From: Thioalkalivibrio sp. | GTDB taxonomy: Bacteria > Pseudomonadota > Gammaproteobacteria > Ectothiorhodospirales > Ectothiorhodospiraceae | Direction: 5' to 3' | Assembly (NCBI RefSeq): GCF_007692535.1 | Contig: NZ_REBW01000229.1 | Span: 1 to 47,420 of the forward strand | Length of the DNA: 47,420 nucleotides | Shown here: positions 19,049 through 28,803 of the stretch, in pieces | How the letters are laid out: every line of letters starts with the position of its first letter | Numbering within the stretch: the stretch's first letter is position 1 | Notes under the pieces: generated by a model | What the model saw: only the letters and a program-made list of their open reading frames with translations | Database searches by the model: none | What the model was told of the DNA's origin: nothing | Made by a program: the position numbers and the translations under genes

Positions 19049-19699
19049 TCAGGGGTTGATTACGGTCAGCCCGAGCAGGTGCCACAACTGCATGCCTCCC
19101 CGGTACCATTTCAACCGCTCCGCGGGGTAGCCGAGGTTGGTCAGGGTGCGCAGATTGGTGGGCGACTGGCCGCACCATGGCCCGTTGCAGAACAACACCA
19201 GCGTCTTTGCCTGGCTGAAATCGTGGAAGCTGCCATCAAAGATCACCCCGAAATCCTCCAGGTAGCCTTCCACCTGCATCGGATCCGCGCCGGAACCGAA
19301 ATGCAGGCGATCCCAGGGGAGATTGACCGCACCTGGAATCGTGCCCCTCGCGTATTCCTGGGCCGTGCGCGAGTCGATCACGACGATGCTGTCGTCCTCG
19401 CCCGAGCGCTGCAGGTAATCGATCAATTCGAGTTCACCCAGCGTCTCGATACCGGGCCCGGCCGACATCGGCTGGATGCAGTAGGGAGGGCAGGGCCGCG
19501 AGGTCATGCTGAAGTCGGGTGTGACGATGTTGAACGTGTCCTGATCCCGCTGAATGAACACCGGTTCTCCCTCGTGCAGGACTTCCACGCGGTCCATCGT
19601 AGCGGTGATGCCGACCTCGGGCGGTTCGGCATGAATCGGGGTAAACGCGAGCGCCAGAGCGATCAGGAACAATGGAGAGTATGCGTGCCGCATCGACAT
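19049..19699 (-). CDS. Periplasmic rhodanese-like protein
   Basis: 216 residues from the ATG at 19699, which has AGGAGTT upstream and begins a clear Sec signal peptide (MSMRHAYSPLFLIALALAFTPIHA, cleavage near residue 24). A rhodanese domain occupies about 90-215. Its active-site loop is LFCNGPWCGQSP with two cysteines, and a second cysteine pair, PCPPYC, precedes the domain. The fold normally moves sulfane sulfur or binds oxyanions. Two cysteine pairs in the periplasm could instead mean redox chemistry or a disulfide. The actual substrate is unknown. It is the last gene after acs on this strand. Confidence 0.8.
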   Translation of the reverse strand: MSMRHAYSPLFLIALALAFTPIHAEPPEVGITATMDRVEVLHEGEPVFIQRDQDTFNIVTPDFSMTSRPCPPYCIQPMSAGPGIETLGELELIDYLQRSGEDDSIVVIDSRTAQEYARGTIPGAVNLPWDRLHFGSGADPMQVEGYLEDFGVIFDGSFHDFSQAKTLVLFCNGPWCGQSPTNLRTLTNLGYPAERLKWYRGGMQLWHLLGLTVINP

Positions 19700-19770
19700 C
19701 GGGAACTCCTGGTAGATGTTGCCCGAAATGGGGTCGGGTAAACGCCCGTCAGCCGCGACCCGCTCGGGCA

Positions 19771-19794
19771 CCGCCCCGGTCGGAACCGGGGCGG
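19771..19794 (-). terminator. Hairpin after acs
   Basis: A perfect 10-bp GC-rich stem (CCGCCCCGGT with ACCGGGGCGG) with a 4-nt loop lies just past the acs stop. It lacks a U-run, so termination may be partial and the rhodanese gene could be read from acs. Confidence 0.45.
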
Positions 19795-19810
19795 GACCGT
19801 GGGTGAGGAC

Positions 19811-21769
<1,959 letters not shown>

Positions 21770-21934
21770 CTCTTGCCTCCAAATGGTCCAGGTCATGGTT
21801 GTTCGAGGGACCGTCGGCGCGGCCCCTGGTTTTTACGTGCTCTGGCATGCGCGAGCGGCTCCCCCTGACGCCACTGCTCAACCAACGAGGATAGCATGTG
21901 CCATGAAGTCTGCCCGCGCATTCCGCAACCCGTT

Positions 21935-22642
21935 TCACCACAGGCCTCCGGGCCGGTGCAGCACCCGGTGCAGCGGCAGCGGACGTCCCTCGGCCCGGTG
22001 GGTGACCTGTGCGGCGAACAGTTCTGCCGCGGCCAGTGCGTCCAGCAGCGCGTCGTGACCGCGGTAGCGGGGCAGGTTGTACTGCTGCCGTAGTGCGTTC
22101 AGCCGTAGTCCCCCCGAGCGCGCCGTCTCCTGTCGCCGCTCGAGTTCCTCCTGCGCCAGCTTGAGCGTGTCCACGGTAGGGATCATGCAGGGGTAACCGT
22201 ATTCCGCGAGACAGGCCCGGTCGAGGAAACCGATCTCCACGGCGGCGTGGTGGGCGAGCATCACGCGGCCTGCCAGTGCGCCGAGCAGATGCGCCAGGGC
22301 TTCGCCCAGGCTGCCACCGCGCGCGGCCTGATCGTCCGTGATCTGGTGAACCACTGCACTGGCCTCCGGAATGTCCCGAGTGGGTCGGACCCAGCGCTGT
22401 TCGGCCGTGGCCAGACGAATGGCCAGACCGTCCATCGCGACCCAGCCGATACTCAGGATCTGGTCCTCCCTGGGATTCAGGCCGGTGGTCTCCAGATCCA
22501 CGGCCAGGAACGGCGTGCTGCTGCAATCGCCGTTGAGGTCCGGCATCCTGCGGCTGAGGTAATCGCGAAGCGGGTTCTGGGGCAGGCGTGCCGCAAGGCG
22601 TTGGCGACGCCAGCAGAATACCCAGGGCCCCGGGCGTATCAC
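21935..22642 (-). CDS. DnaQ-like 3'-5' exonuclease
   Basis: 235 residues from GTG at 22642. That GTG overlaps the stop of the DUF294 gene (GTGA), a coupling signal that decides the start. DEDDh exonuclease motifs are FLAVDLETTGLNP (about 45-57), AHHAAVEIGFLDRA (Exo II) and GHDALLDALAAAELF (Exo III). It resembles the proofreading epsilon subunit of DNA polymerase III, but stand-alone copies beside DUF294 proteins are a distinct, widespread group. Their role is unknown; degradation of oligonucleotides or a signalling nucleotide is a guess. Confidence 0.85.
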   Translation of the reverse strand: MIRPGPWVFCWRRQRLAARLPQNPLRDYLSRRMPDLNGDCSSTPFLAVDLETTGLNPREDQILSIGWVAMDGLAIRLATAEQRWVRPTRDIPEASAVVHQITDDQAARGGSLGEALAHLLGALAGRVMLAHHAAVEIGFLDRACLAEYGYPCMIPTVDTLKLAQEELERRQETARSGGLRLNALRQQYNLPRYRGHDALLDALAAAELFAAQVTHRAEGRPLPLHRVLHRPGGLW

Positions 22643-24498
22643 AGCGATCCCGTGCCCGCCAACTGCACCCGGAGGTTCTTCTGCATGGTCGCGATCACCG
22701 AAAAGGCGTCCTTCAGGTGTCCGCGCTCGAGCGCCGACAGCGATTTCGGCGGAATGTGATTGTCGGGACGCAGGCCGTCCTTCAGTTGCTTGACCTGGTG
22801 TCGGGTGCGCAGCGTGGCGAGCGTCTCGTAGGCGTCGCAGAGATTGGCCCCGGCGTCGCGGTTGATGATGCCCGCGTGTACGGCGCCCCGGAGCCGTTCC
22901 ATGGTATGCATCCCGGTCAGCCTTCCGAGGAGCGCGTAGACCTGCGCCAGGCTCGAGACCAGCAGCAGGCCCTGTTTCTTCACATCGAGCGTGTCGGCCT
23001 GCTCACCGCTGCGGACCAGCACCAGTTGCCGGAAGAACCCCAGGGGTGGCGAATGCCGCAGGGCATTGGTCACCATCTGGTTGATGAAGGGTCGTCGAGC
23101 CCCGCTCGCGAGGGCCTCGGAGCGCAGAGGGTCGAACAGCGTGGCGTCGCCGTGCACGACGCGGAGATCGAAGTAATGGGCGGCAAGCATCGCCCCCTTC
23201 AAGTCTGGATTGTAGGTGGCCTTTGCGAATGCGTTCCGCCAGTCGCTGACGCTGCGGCGCCAGTCGCTGTTCTTGGGGCTGACCCCACCGGGACAATGCG
23301 GCAGCCCACAGCTGTCAAGGCCGTTCGTCACGAACGCGGCAAGACCGACGAAATAGTCGTCGACACCCTCCTGGTCGGAGTCCGCATAAATCAGGGCATT
23401 GTCCTGATCTGTGTGCACGGTCTGCTCGCGACGTCCCTGCGAGCCGCAGGCGAGCCAGGCGTAGGGTACCGGCGGTGCACCCAGTTCGGCCTCGGCCAGT
23501 TTCAGCAGGCGCCGGGTCAGGGCGTCGATCACTGCGGTGATGGCTTGCCCGAGATGGAACGCGGTGGCCCCTGACTGCACCAGCTGGATCTGCAGTTCCG
23601 GAAGGGACTTGGCCACCCTGGACAGGGCCGCCACCGATTCGCAGCGCCGGATGTCCCGCACCAGGTAGACGGCGTTGGTGCCCTGGTGCCGGATCAGGTC
23701 CGTGGTTGAGATCAGCCCCACCGGCCGCTTGCCGGCGAGCACCGGCAGGTGATGGATGTCCTGGCGCGACATCAGCAGCAGCGCCTCGAAGGCCGGCGTC
23801 TCGGGGCTTACCGTCTGCAGCCGGCTGCTCATGATGTTGCCGACGGGCTCCTTGCGTGATCGTCCGGTAGCCAGGCAGCGCTTGCGCAGGTCGTGGTCCG
23901 TGACGATCCCGACCAGTTCCTGATTGGCCATGACGAGCAGGGCGGAGATGTTCTGCTCGCTCATGTGCTGTGCGGCGGACTGGATGGTCGCCTCAGGGGA
24001 GGTGGACTCGGGGGCACGCGTGATCAGTTCGCCGACCGAGACCGTCAGCACGCTGTCACCCTGGCTGCCGGCGCCCTGCAGCGCGGCCAGGGCTTTTTCC
24101 TTCGGGCGACTGCTGGCGCGGTCGAAGCGCTCCGCGAATTCGGGGTGTTGCCGCCGCAATTCCTCGGATTCCCTTGCGGGCAGCATGTAGAAAAGGCTGT
24201 CCTCGACGACCCGCCCGACCACAGGAACGATCGGATCGCTATCCGCCGGCGTCGCGTAGACATCGCCCTCGCCCAGCTTGTCGAGCAGTTCGTCGTGGCT
24301 GTCCCGCAGGTCCACCGCGCCCGCGCGCACCAGCCAGAGGTCCGCCGCTTCCGTGCCCTCCGGCGGAAAACTGCTGCCCCTGCGCAGATAGCGAACGACC
24401 AGTTGCTTGGGGAGGCGGTCCAGCGCAGCTTCCGGCAGCACCGCGAAGTCAGGACTTGCGGCGAGAAATTCCCGGATCTCCTGCAGTTCCGCATCCAT
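22639..24498 (-). CDS. DUF294 protein: cyclic-nucleotide-type, CBS and nucleotidyltransferase domains (copy 1)
   Basis: 619 residues from the ATG at 24498 (MDAELQEIREFLAASPDF). The order is an N-terminal cNMP-binding-like beta-roll (about 15-140), two CBS domains (about 165-290), a DUF294 nucleotidyltransferase-like domain with GSQGRREQTVHTDQDN near 350 (the GS...DxD pattern of the GlnD/pol-beta fold) and a C-terminal helical domain. The family resembles the uridylyltransferase part of GlnD and is thought to be a signalling or regulatory protein. The first CBS gate could sense adenylates. A paralogue with the same layout lies at 26714-28591, on the other side of the symporter genes. Confidence 0.88.
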   Translation of the reverse strand: MDAELQEIREFLAASPDFAVLPEAALDRLPKQLVVRYLRRGSSFPPEGTEAADLWLVRAGAVDLRDSHDELLDKLGEGDVYATPADSDPIVPVVGRVVEDSLFYMLPARESEELRRQHPEFAERFDRASSRPKEKALAALQGAGSQGDSVLTVSVGELITRAPESTSPEATIQSAAQHMSEQNISALLVMANQELVGIVTDHDLRKRCLATGRSRKEPVGNIMSSRLQTVSPETPAFEALLLMSRQDIHHLPVLAGKRPVGLISTTDLIRHQGTNAVYLVRDIRRCESVAALSRVAKSLPELQIQLVQSGATAFHLGQAITAVIDALTRRLLKLAEAELGAPPVPYAWLACGSQGRREQTVHTDQDNALIYADSDQEGVDDYFVGLAAFVTNGLDSCGLPHCPGGVSPKNSDWRRSVSDWRNAFAKATYNPDLKGAMLAAHYFDLRVVHGDATLFDPLRSEALASGARRPFINQMVTNALRHSPPLGFFRQLVLVRSGEQADTLDVKKQGLLLVSSLAQVYALLGRLTGMHTMERLRGAVHAGIINRDAGANLCDAYETLATLRTRHQVKQLKDGLRPDNHIPPKSLSALERGHLKDAFSVIATMQKNLRVQLAGTGSL

Positions 24499-24571
24499 GT
24501 TCGATTCATTACCCCAGATGGAACCGCTAGCGCAACGCTGCACTGCAATAGCTGCACTGCACTAGCGGTTC
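24499..24571. repeat. Short direct and inverted repeats upstream of DUF294 copy 1
   Basis: An 11-bp direct repeat GCTGCACTGCA (24537-24547 and 24551-24561, 3-bp spacer) is enclosed by an inverted repeat AACCGCTAG (24522-24530) and CTAGCGGTT (24562-24570). This could be an operator or an mRNA hairpin. No matching site was noticed elsewhere in the window. Confidence 0.5.
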
Positions 24572-24573
24572 GA

Positions 24574-24609
24574 TCCGAAAAGAATCAGGCCCGCCTTGCG
24601 GCGGGCCTG
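24574..24609 (-). terminator. Rho-independent terminator after the symporter gene
   Basis: On the minus strand a 10-bp stem CAGGCCCGCC/GGCGGGCCTG with a 4-nt GCAA loop is followed by ATTCTTTTC. It lies 17 bp after the symporter stop and should separate that operon from DUF294 copy 1. Confidence 0.8.
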
Positions 24610-24625
24610 AAGGCGGGCGGGTTGC

Positions 24626-26398
24626 TTAACTCGTACCCACGCGCGGCACGCGGACCTCTTCCACGAGCTTCTGGATATGCTCGGGCGGGGCCTTGGTGAT
24701 GCTGGATACGGCATAGGCGGCAACGAAGTTCAGGATCGCGCCGATCACGCCGAAGCCGGTCGGGTTGATGCCGAACAGCCAGTACTCGGCGGTATCCGGG
24801 AACACGTTCGTGCCCGGGAAGAAGAACCAGCCCTTGAACAGGAAGATGTACAGCAGGGTGCTGGCGAGGCCGACGAGCATACCGACGATGGCGCCTTCAC
24901 GATTGATGCGCTTGAAGAAGATGCCCATCATCAGCGTCGGGAACAGGCTGGCCGCGGCCAGACCGAACGCCAGTGCCACCACCTCGGCCGCGAAGCCGGG
25001 TGGATTCAGTCCAAGGTAGCCCGCGAACAGGATCGCGGCCCCCATCGATATGCGTCCGGCCATCAACTCGCGTTTCTCCGATATCCTCGGCATGAACACG
25101 CCCTTGAGCAGGTCATGGGATATCGACGACGAAATTGCCAACAGCAACCCCGCCGCTGTCGACAATGCCGCAGCGATACCTCCTGCCGCGACCAGCGCGA
25201 TCACCCAGTTGGGCAGGCCTGCAATCTGCGGGTTGGCGAGCACCATGATGTCACGGTCGATCCGGGTGAACTCGCTGCCTTCCCAGCCAAACTCCTCACG
25301 CGCCATCTCGGCGAACTCGGTGTTGGCCTCGTTGTAGTACTGCAGGCGGCCGTCTTCGTTCTTGTCTTCCCACTGCAGCAGGCCCGTGCGCTCCCAGCGC
25401 AGCATCCAGTCGGGACGTTCCTCGATGATCACGTTGCCCTGGGGGTCGCCGACTGGCCCTGGCTGGACCGTGTTGATGAAGTTGTACATGGCCATCGCGC
25501 CAACGGCGGGGGCAGTCGTGTACAGGATGCCGATGAACACCAGCGCCCAGCCAGCGGACTTGCGGGCGTCACGGACACGCGGCACGGTGAAGAAGCGGAT
25601 GATCACGTGCGGCAGACCCGCGGTGCCGATCATCAGCGCCAGGGTCAGCAGGAACATGTTCAGCATGGTCATGCCGGCAACCGACGTGTAGGCCGCGAAG
25701 CCCAGATCCATCAGCGTCTTGTCCAGGGCGTCGAGCAGGTAGGTATCCTCGCCCGCCAGCGTCCCGCCGAGGCCGATCTGCGGGAACGGCTGCCCGGTCA
25801 GCTGGATGGCGATGAACACCGCAGGTACCGTGTACGCGAAGATCATGATCACGTACTGCGCGATCTGGGTGTAGGTAATGCCCTTCATACCGCCGAACAC
25901 GGCGTAGATGAAGACCACCGCCATGCCCGCGTACAGGCCGGTCGCCAGTTCCACCTCGAGGATGTTGGAGAAGGCGATCCCGACCCCGCGCATCTGCCCG
26001 ATCACGTAGGTGATCGACATCACGAGCAGGCTGATCACCGCAACGATGCGTGCGGTCTTCGAGTAGAACCGGTCACCGATGAACTCGGGCACGGTGAACT
26101 TTCCGAACTTGCGCAGGTAAGGGGCGAGCAGCAGCGCCATCAGCACGTAGCCACCGGTCCAGCCCATCAGGTAGGCGCCGCCGGTGAAGCCGAGGAAGGC
26201 GATCAGGCCCGCCATGGAGATGAAGCTGGCCGCCGACATCCAGTCGGCCGCGGTCGCCATGCCGTTCAGCGTCGGATGAATGCCCTTGCCGGCGACGTAG
26301 AACTCGGACGTGGTGCTGGCCTTGGCCCAGATCGCGATGGCGATGTAGATGGCGAAGGTAAAGCCGACGACGATAAAACTTAGAGTCTTGAGATCCAT
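24626..26398 (-). CDS. Sodium/solute symporter, VC_2705 subfamily
   Basis: 590 residues with about 13 hydrophobic segments, SSF (SLC5) family. The N-terminal FYVAGKGIHPTLNGMATAADWMSAASF region is typical of ActP-like carriers. An insert of about 90 hydrophilic residues (about 310-400) breaks the helices, a mark of the VC_2705 group. The carrier is predicted to import a small organic acid, plausibly acetate, with sodium; substrate is not shown. GAGGAG precedes the ATG. The DUF4212 gene ends 6 bp upstream and is normally its partner. Confidence 0.9.
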   Translation of the reverse strand: MDLKTLSFIVVGFTFAIYIAIAIWAKASTTSEFYVAGKGIHPTLNGMATAADWMSAASFISMAGLIAFLGFTGGAYLMGWTGGYVLMALLLAPYLRKFGKFTVPEFIGDRFYSKTARIVAVISLLVMSITYVIGQMRGVGIAFSNILEVELATGLYAGMAVVFIYAVFGGMKGITYTQIAQYVIMIFAYTVPAVFIAIQLTGQPFPQIGLGGTLAGEDTYLLDALDKTLMDLGFAAYTSVAGMTMLNMFLLTLALMIGTAGLPHVIIRFFTVPRVRDARKSAGWALVFIGILYTTAPAVGAMAMYNFINTVQPGPVGDPQGNVIIEERPDWMLRWERTGLLQWEDKNEDGRLQYYNEANTEFAEMAREEFGWEGSEFTRIDRDIMVLANPQIAGLPNWVIALVAAGGIAAALSTAAGLLLAISSSISHDLLKGVFMPRISEKRELMAGRISMGAAILFAGYLGLNPPGFAAEVVALAFGLAAASLFPTLMMGIFFKRINREGAIVGMLVGLASTLLYIFLFKGWFFFPGTNVFPDTAEYWLFGINPTGFGVIGAILNFVAAYAVSSITKAPPEHIQKLVEEVRVPRVGTS

Positions 26399-26404
26399 TT
26401 TTTC

Positions 26405-26665
26405 TTACTCCTCGTGCACGTCGAACTTACGGTCCAGCACGTTCATGCGCCAGGCGTAGAAAAAGATCAGGATGATGAAGGTGTAGATCGAACCCTGTTG
26501 CGCGAACCAGAAGCCCAGCGGGTAACCGCCGAGGCTGAAGGCGTTCAGCGGCTGTGACAACAGGATGCCGAACCCGAAGGAAACGACGAACCAGATCGTC
26601 AGCAGTATGGCGAGCAGCCGCAGATTCGCTCGCCAGTAGGCGGCTCTGCTTTCCTCTTGTGTCAT
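26405..26665 (-). CDS. DUF4212 small membrane protein, symporter partner
   Basis: 86 residues with two membrane segments (LLAILLTIWFVVSFGFGILL and GFWFAQQGSIYTFIILIFFYA). The Shine-Dalgarno TAAGGAGAA is 6 bp from ATG. Members are nearly always encoded right before VC_2705-type symporters and are annotated as putative solute:sodium symporter small subunits. The conserved FAQQGSI and WRMNVLDRKFDV parts are present. The function as an auxiliary subunit is family knowledge, not proven here. Confidence 0.9.
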   Translation of the reverse strand: MTQEESRAAYWRANLRLLAILLTIWFVVSFGFGILLSQPLNAFSLGGYPLGFWFAQQGSIYTFIILIFFYAWRMNVLDRKFDVHEE

Positions 26666-26713
26666 GGGATTTCTCCTTAGGTCTTGGTGTGAAAGGTCTC
26701 CTCCGACACATGG

Positions 26714-28591
26714 TCAGAGCTGGTACTGAACCGCGAGCTGCCCCTGCAGCTTGCGGGCCTGCCGGAAGGCCTCCTTGAGCACGCGCGCCTCAAGGGTCCC
26801 GAGGTCCTCCGGTCGGATTCGGTTGCTGTCCTCGCGCCCTGCATCCAGCGCACGCTGCTGCGTACGCAGGCGCAGCATCTGCAGATAGCGCAGGGCGGCA
26901 TGATAGTCGCGGGCATCGTTTTCGCGCAGCACCTCGCTGGCAACGGCCTGGTCCAGCCGCTCGTGAGAGCGGGTGGCGGGGAGTTCCGCCGCCAACGCCA
27001 TGACCCGGGCGCCGTCGACGAAGGGCGTCAGGCCCTGGAGCTTGATGTTGATGCCGTCGGCGCCGCTGCGGATCTCGCCGAACAATCCCAGCGGCGGGCG
27101 GATACTCATCTGGTTGGCGGCCATCTGGCGCCGGAAGCGGCTGTTGAAAGCGGTCTTGCGCAGCATCTGCGACCGCAGGGATTCCACCGGGTCGGCATCG
27201 CCGTCGATGGTTCGCAGGTCGAAGAAAATCGAACTCTTCAGCAGGTGCTCCGGCGTGCCCTGTTCGATCCAGCGGCTGAAGCGCCGGTCCCATTCCGGGC
27301 CGCTCAGGCAGCACTCCGGATTCCCGGCCATGATGTTTCCGGGGCAGAGGTCGAAGCCGCACTCATCAAGCGCCTTGTTCACATCCTGGGCGAAGGGGAG
27401 CAGCCGCTCCCGTGTCGCGTCCTCCTGTCCCTTCTCGCACTGGAACAGGATGCCGTTGTCCTGGTCCGTGCGCAGGGCCTGTTCCTCGCGCGCCTGGGAA
27501 CCGAAGGCGAGCCAGGTGAAATCGATACCGTTGATATCGTGTTGCCGACGCATCAGGGCCAGCACCCGGCGGGTCGCGTGATCGTTGATGCGGGTGATCA
27601 GGCGCAGGATCTGGTCGGCTTCCGCCCCCTGGCTGATCACGGCGCCGATCATGCGTGGAACCTCGCGGAGGTGGTCGGCGATGGTGCCGACCGCTTCGGC
27701 ACGAAGGATGCCCCGCACCATGCGGTCGAGCGTCAGCGGATTGGAGGTCAGCAGATCGCGCTCCCCGAGTACCCCCACCAGGCGCCCGTCGGCGACCACG
27801 CAGATGTGCTTCATCCCGTGTTCGGCCATGGTCTCGATGCCCTCGAATCCCAGCGCGGAGTCCGCAAGCGCAATCGGATCGGGGGTCATCACCTGCTGCA
27901 GCGGGGTGTCGAGGTCGACCTCCTGCAGCGCGACGCGACCGAGCAGGTCGGTCATGGTGAAGATTCCGACCGGCCGTTGCGCCCCGTCGACCGCGACGAT
28001 CGAGCCGACCCGCTGGTCGCGCATGGTGGTCAGGGCGGTCCGCAACGGGGTGTCGGGGCTGCAGGTCACGGGTTCCTTGGCGATCCGTGCTCCCAGAGGG
28101 GTATTCAACTGCCCGCTGCCGCCGCCCCCGTTGCCCATGCCCTGGCTGAGCAGCCCCTGGTGGACCCGGTCCAGCAGGCTGGCAAGGCGCCGCGAGCAGA
28201 AGTCGTTGAAGACCTGGGAACGCGACCGCAGTCGGTCGAAGTCCTCGACCGAGAGTTCGAGGCAGATCGTGTCCTCGAGTGCGCGATGCACCGTATGCAC
28301 CGGACGGCGCCCCAGCAGCGCCCCGATCGGGAAGGACTCGCCGGGGATCAGTTCCCAGGCCTTGCCCGAAATCTGTTCGTCTTCGCTGGGCGTCTCACCA
28401 CGAATCCGGCCCTGGCGGATGATGTGGAAGCGCTGCGCCGGGCCGTGGTCCGGATCGGTGATGCGATCGCCACTGGCGTAGAAGCGGGTCTCCAGGCGCG
28501 GCAACAGGAACTCGAGTGCGTCTGCCTCCAGCCGGTCGAACGGGGCATGGGCGCTGAGGAATTCCCGGGTTGTGTCGAGCGCGTCGGACAT
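26714..28591 (-). CDS. DUF294 protein: cyclic-nucleotide-type, CBS and nucleotidyltransferase domains (copy 2)
   Basis: 625 residues from the ATG at 28591 (MSDALDTTREFLSAHAPF). The start is preferred to an in-frame codon at 28630 because that lies in the sigma-54 promoter. The domain order is the same as copy 1: beta-roll sensor (about 10-130), two CBS domains (about 155-280), nucleotidyltransferase-like domain with GSQAREEQALRTDQDN near 370, and helical C-terminus. The DxD metal-binding pattern is kept. It is the first gene of the predicted sigma-54-driven operon with DUF4212 and the symporter, so it probably controls or senses the transported solute. Exact activity is unknown. Confidence 0.88.
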   Translation of the reverse strand: MSDALDTTREFLSAHAPFDRLEADALEFLLPRLETRFYASGDRITDPDHGPAQRFHIIRQGRIRGETPSEDEQISGKAWELIPGESFPIGALLGRRPVHTVHRALEDTICLELSVEDFDRLRSRSQVFNDFCSRRLASLLDRVHQGLLSQGMGNGGGGSGQLNTPLGARIAKEPVTCSPDTPLRTALTTMRDQRVGSIVAVDGAQRPVGIFTMTDLLGRVALQEVDLDTPLQQVMTPDPIALADSALGFEGIETMAEHGMKHICVVADGRLVGVLGERDLLTSNPLTLDRMVRGILRAEAVGTIADHLREVPRMIGAVISQGAEADQILRLITRINDHATRRVLALMRRQHDINGIDFTWLAFGSQAREEQALRTDQDNGILFQCEKGQEDATRERLLPFAQDVNKALDECGFDLCPGNIMAGNPECCLSGPEWDRRFSRWIEQGTPEHLLKSSIFFDLRTIDGDADPVESLRSQMLRKTAFNSRFRRQMAANQMSIRPPLGLFGEIRSGADGINIKLQGLTPFVDGARVMALAAELPATRSHERLDQAVASEVLRENDARDYHAALRYLQMLRLRTQQRALDAGREDSNRIRPEDLGTLEARVLKEAFRQARKLQGQLAVQYQL

Positions 28592-28625
28592 GGGTGCCTG
28601 GTGCAAGCGAGTGAGCCCTCGGTAC

Positions 28626-28641
28626 TGCAATACTCACGCCA
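28626..28641 (-). promoter_or_regulatory. Sigma-54 (-24/-12) promoter of the DUF294-DUF4212-symporter operon
   Basis: Read on the minus strand the site is TGGCGTGAGTATTGCA, against the consensus TGGCAC-N5-TTGC: both the GG at -24 and the GC at -12 are present with correct spacing. Transcription would start near 28615, about 24 nt before the DUF294 ATG. An NtrC-family activator gene ends 163 bp upstream. Confidence 0.8.
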
Positions 28642-28706
28642 GACATGGGTGTCCGTTGGGAATGAATGGGTTACTCGTCGGCCCGGTTTGCATCCGGGGT
28701 CGTGAC

Positions 28707-28721
28707 GTTACGCTCCGTAAC
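28707..28721. promoter_or_regulatory. Palindromic activator site 1 (proximal)
   Basis: GTTACGCTCCGTAAC, a 15-bp palindrome (six paired positions, 3-bp centre), centred about 99 bp upstream of the predicted sigma-54 start. This is the usual enhancer distance. The likely ligand is the CrbB/CbrB-like activator encoded next door. Confidence 0.65.
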
Positions 28722-28729
28722 ACGTCGCC

Positions 28730-28744
28730 GTTACGGAAGGTAAC
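28730..28744. promoter_or_regulatory. Palindromic activator site 2 (distal)
   Basis: GTTACGGAAGGTAAC, with the same GTTAC/GTAAC half-sites as site 1. It is centred 23 bp further upstream, close to two helical turns, so two dimers would sit on one face of the DNA. Confidence 0.65.
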
Positions 28745-28803
28745 GCAGCGTCTCGTGTGCGGCCGGTTCTGGCGAAGCCGCGGCTTCGTCCGGAAGCCGA
28801 TCG

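Noticed and set aside
21770-21934. TGGCAC-like string read as a sigma-54 promoter for acs
   Set aside because: The spacing to any TTGC-like -12 element is wrong.
24677-26383. A 568-codon plus-strand frame opposite the symporter gene
   Set aside because: Composition is that of a reverse complement of membrane helices (Asp, His, Gln, Arg-rich); no family resemblance.
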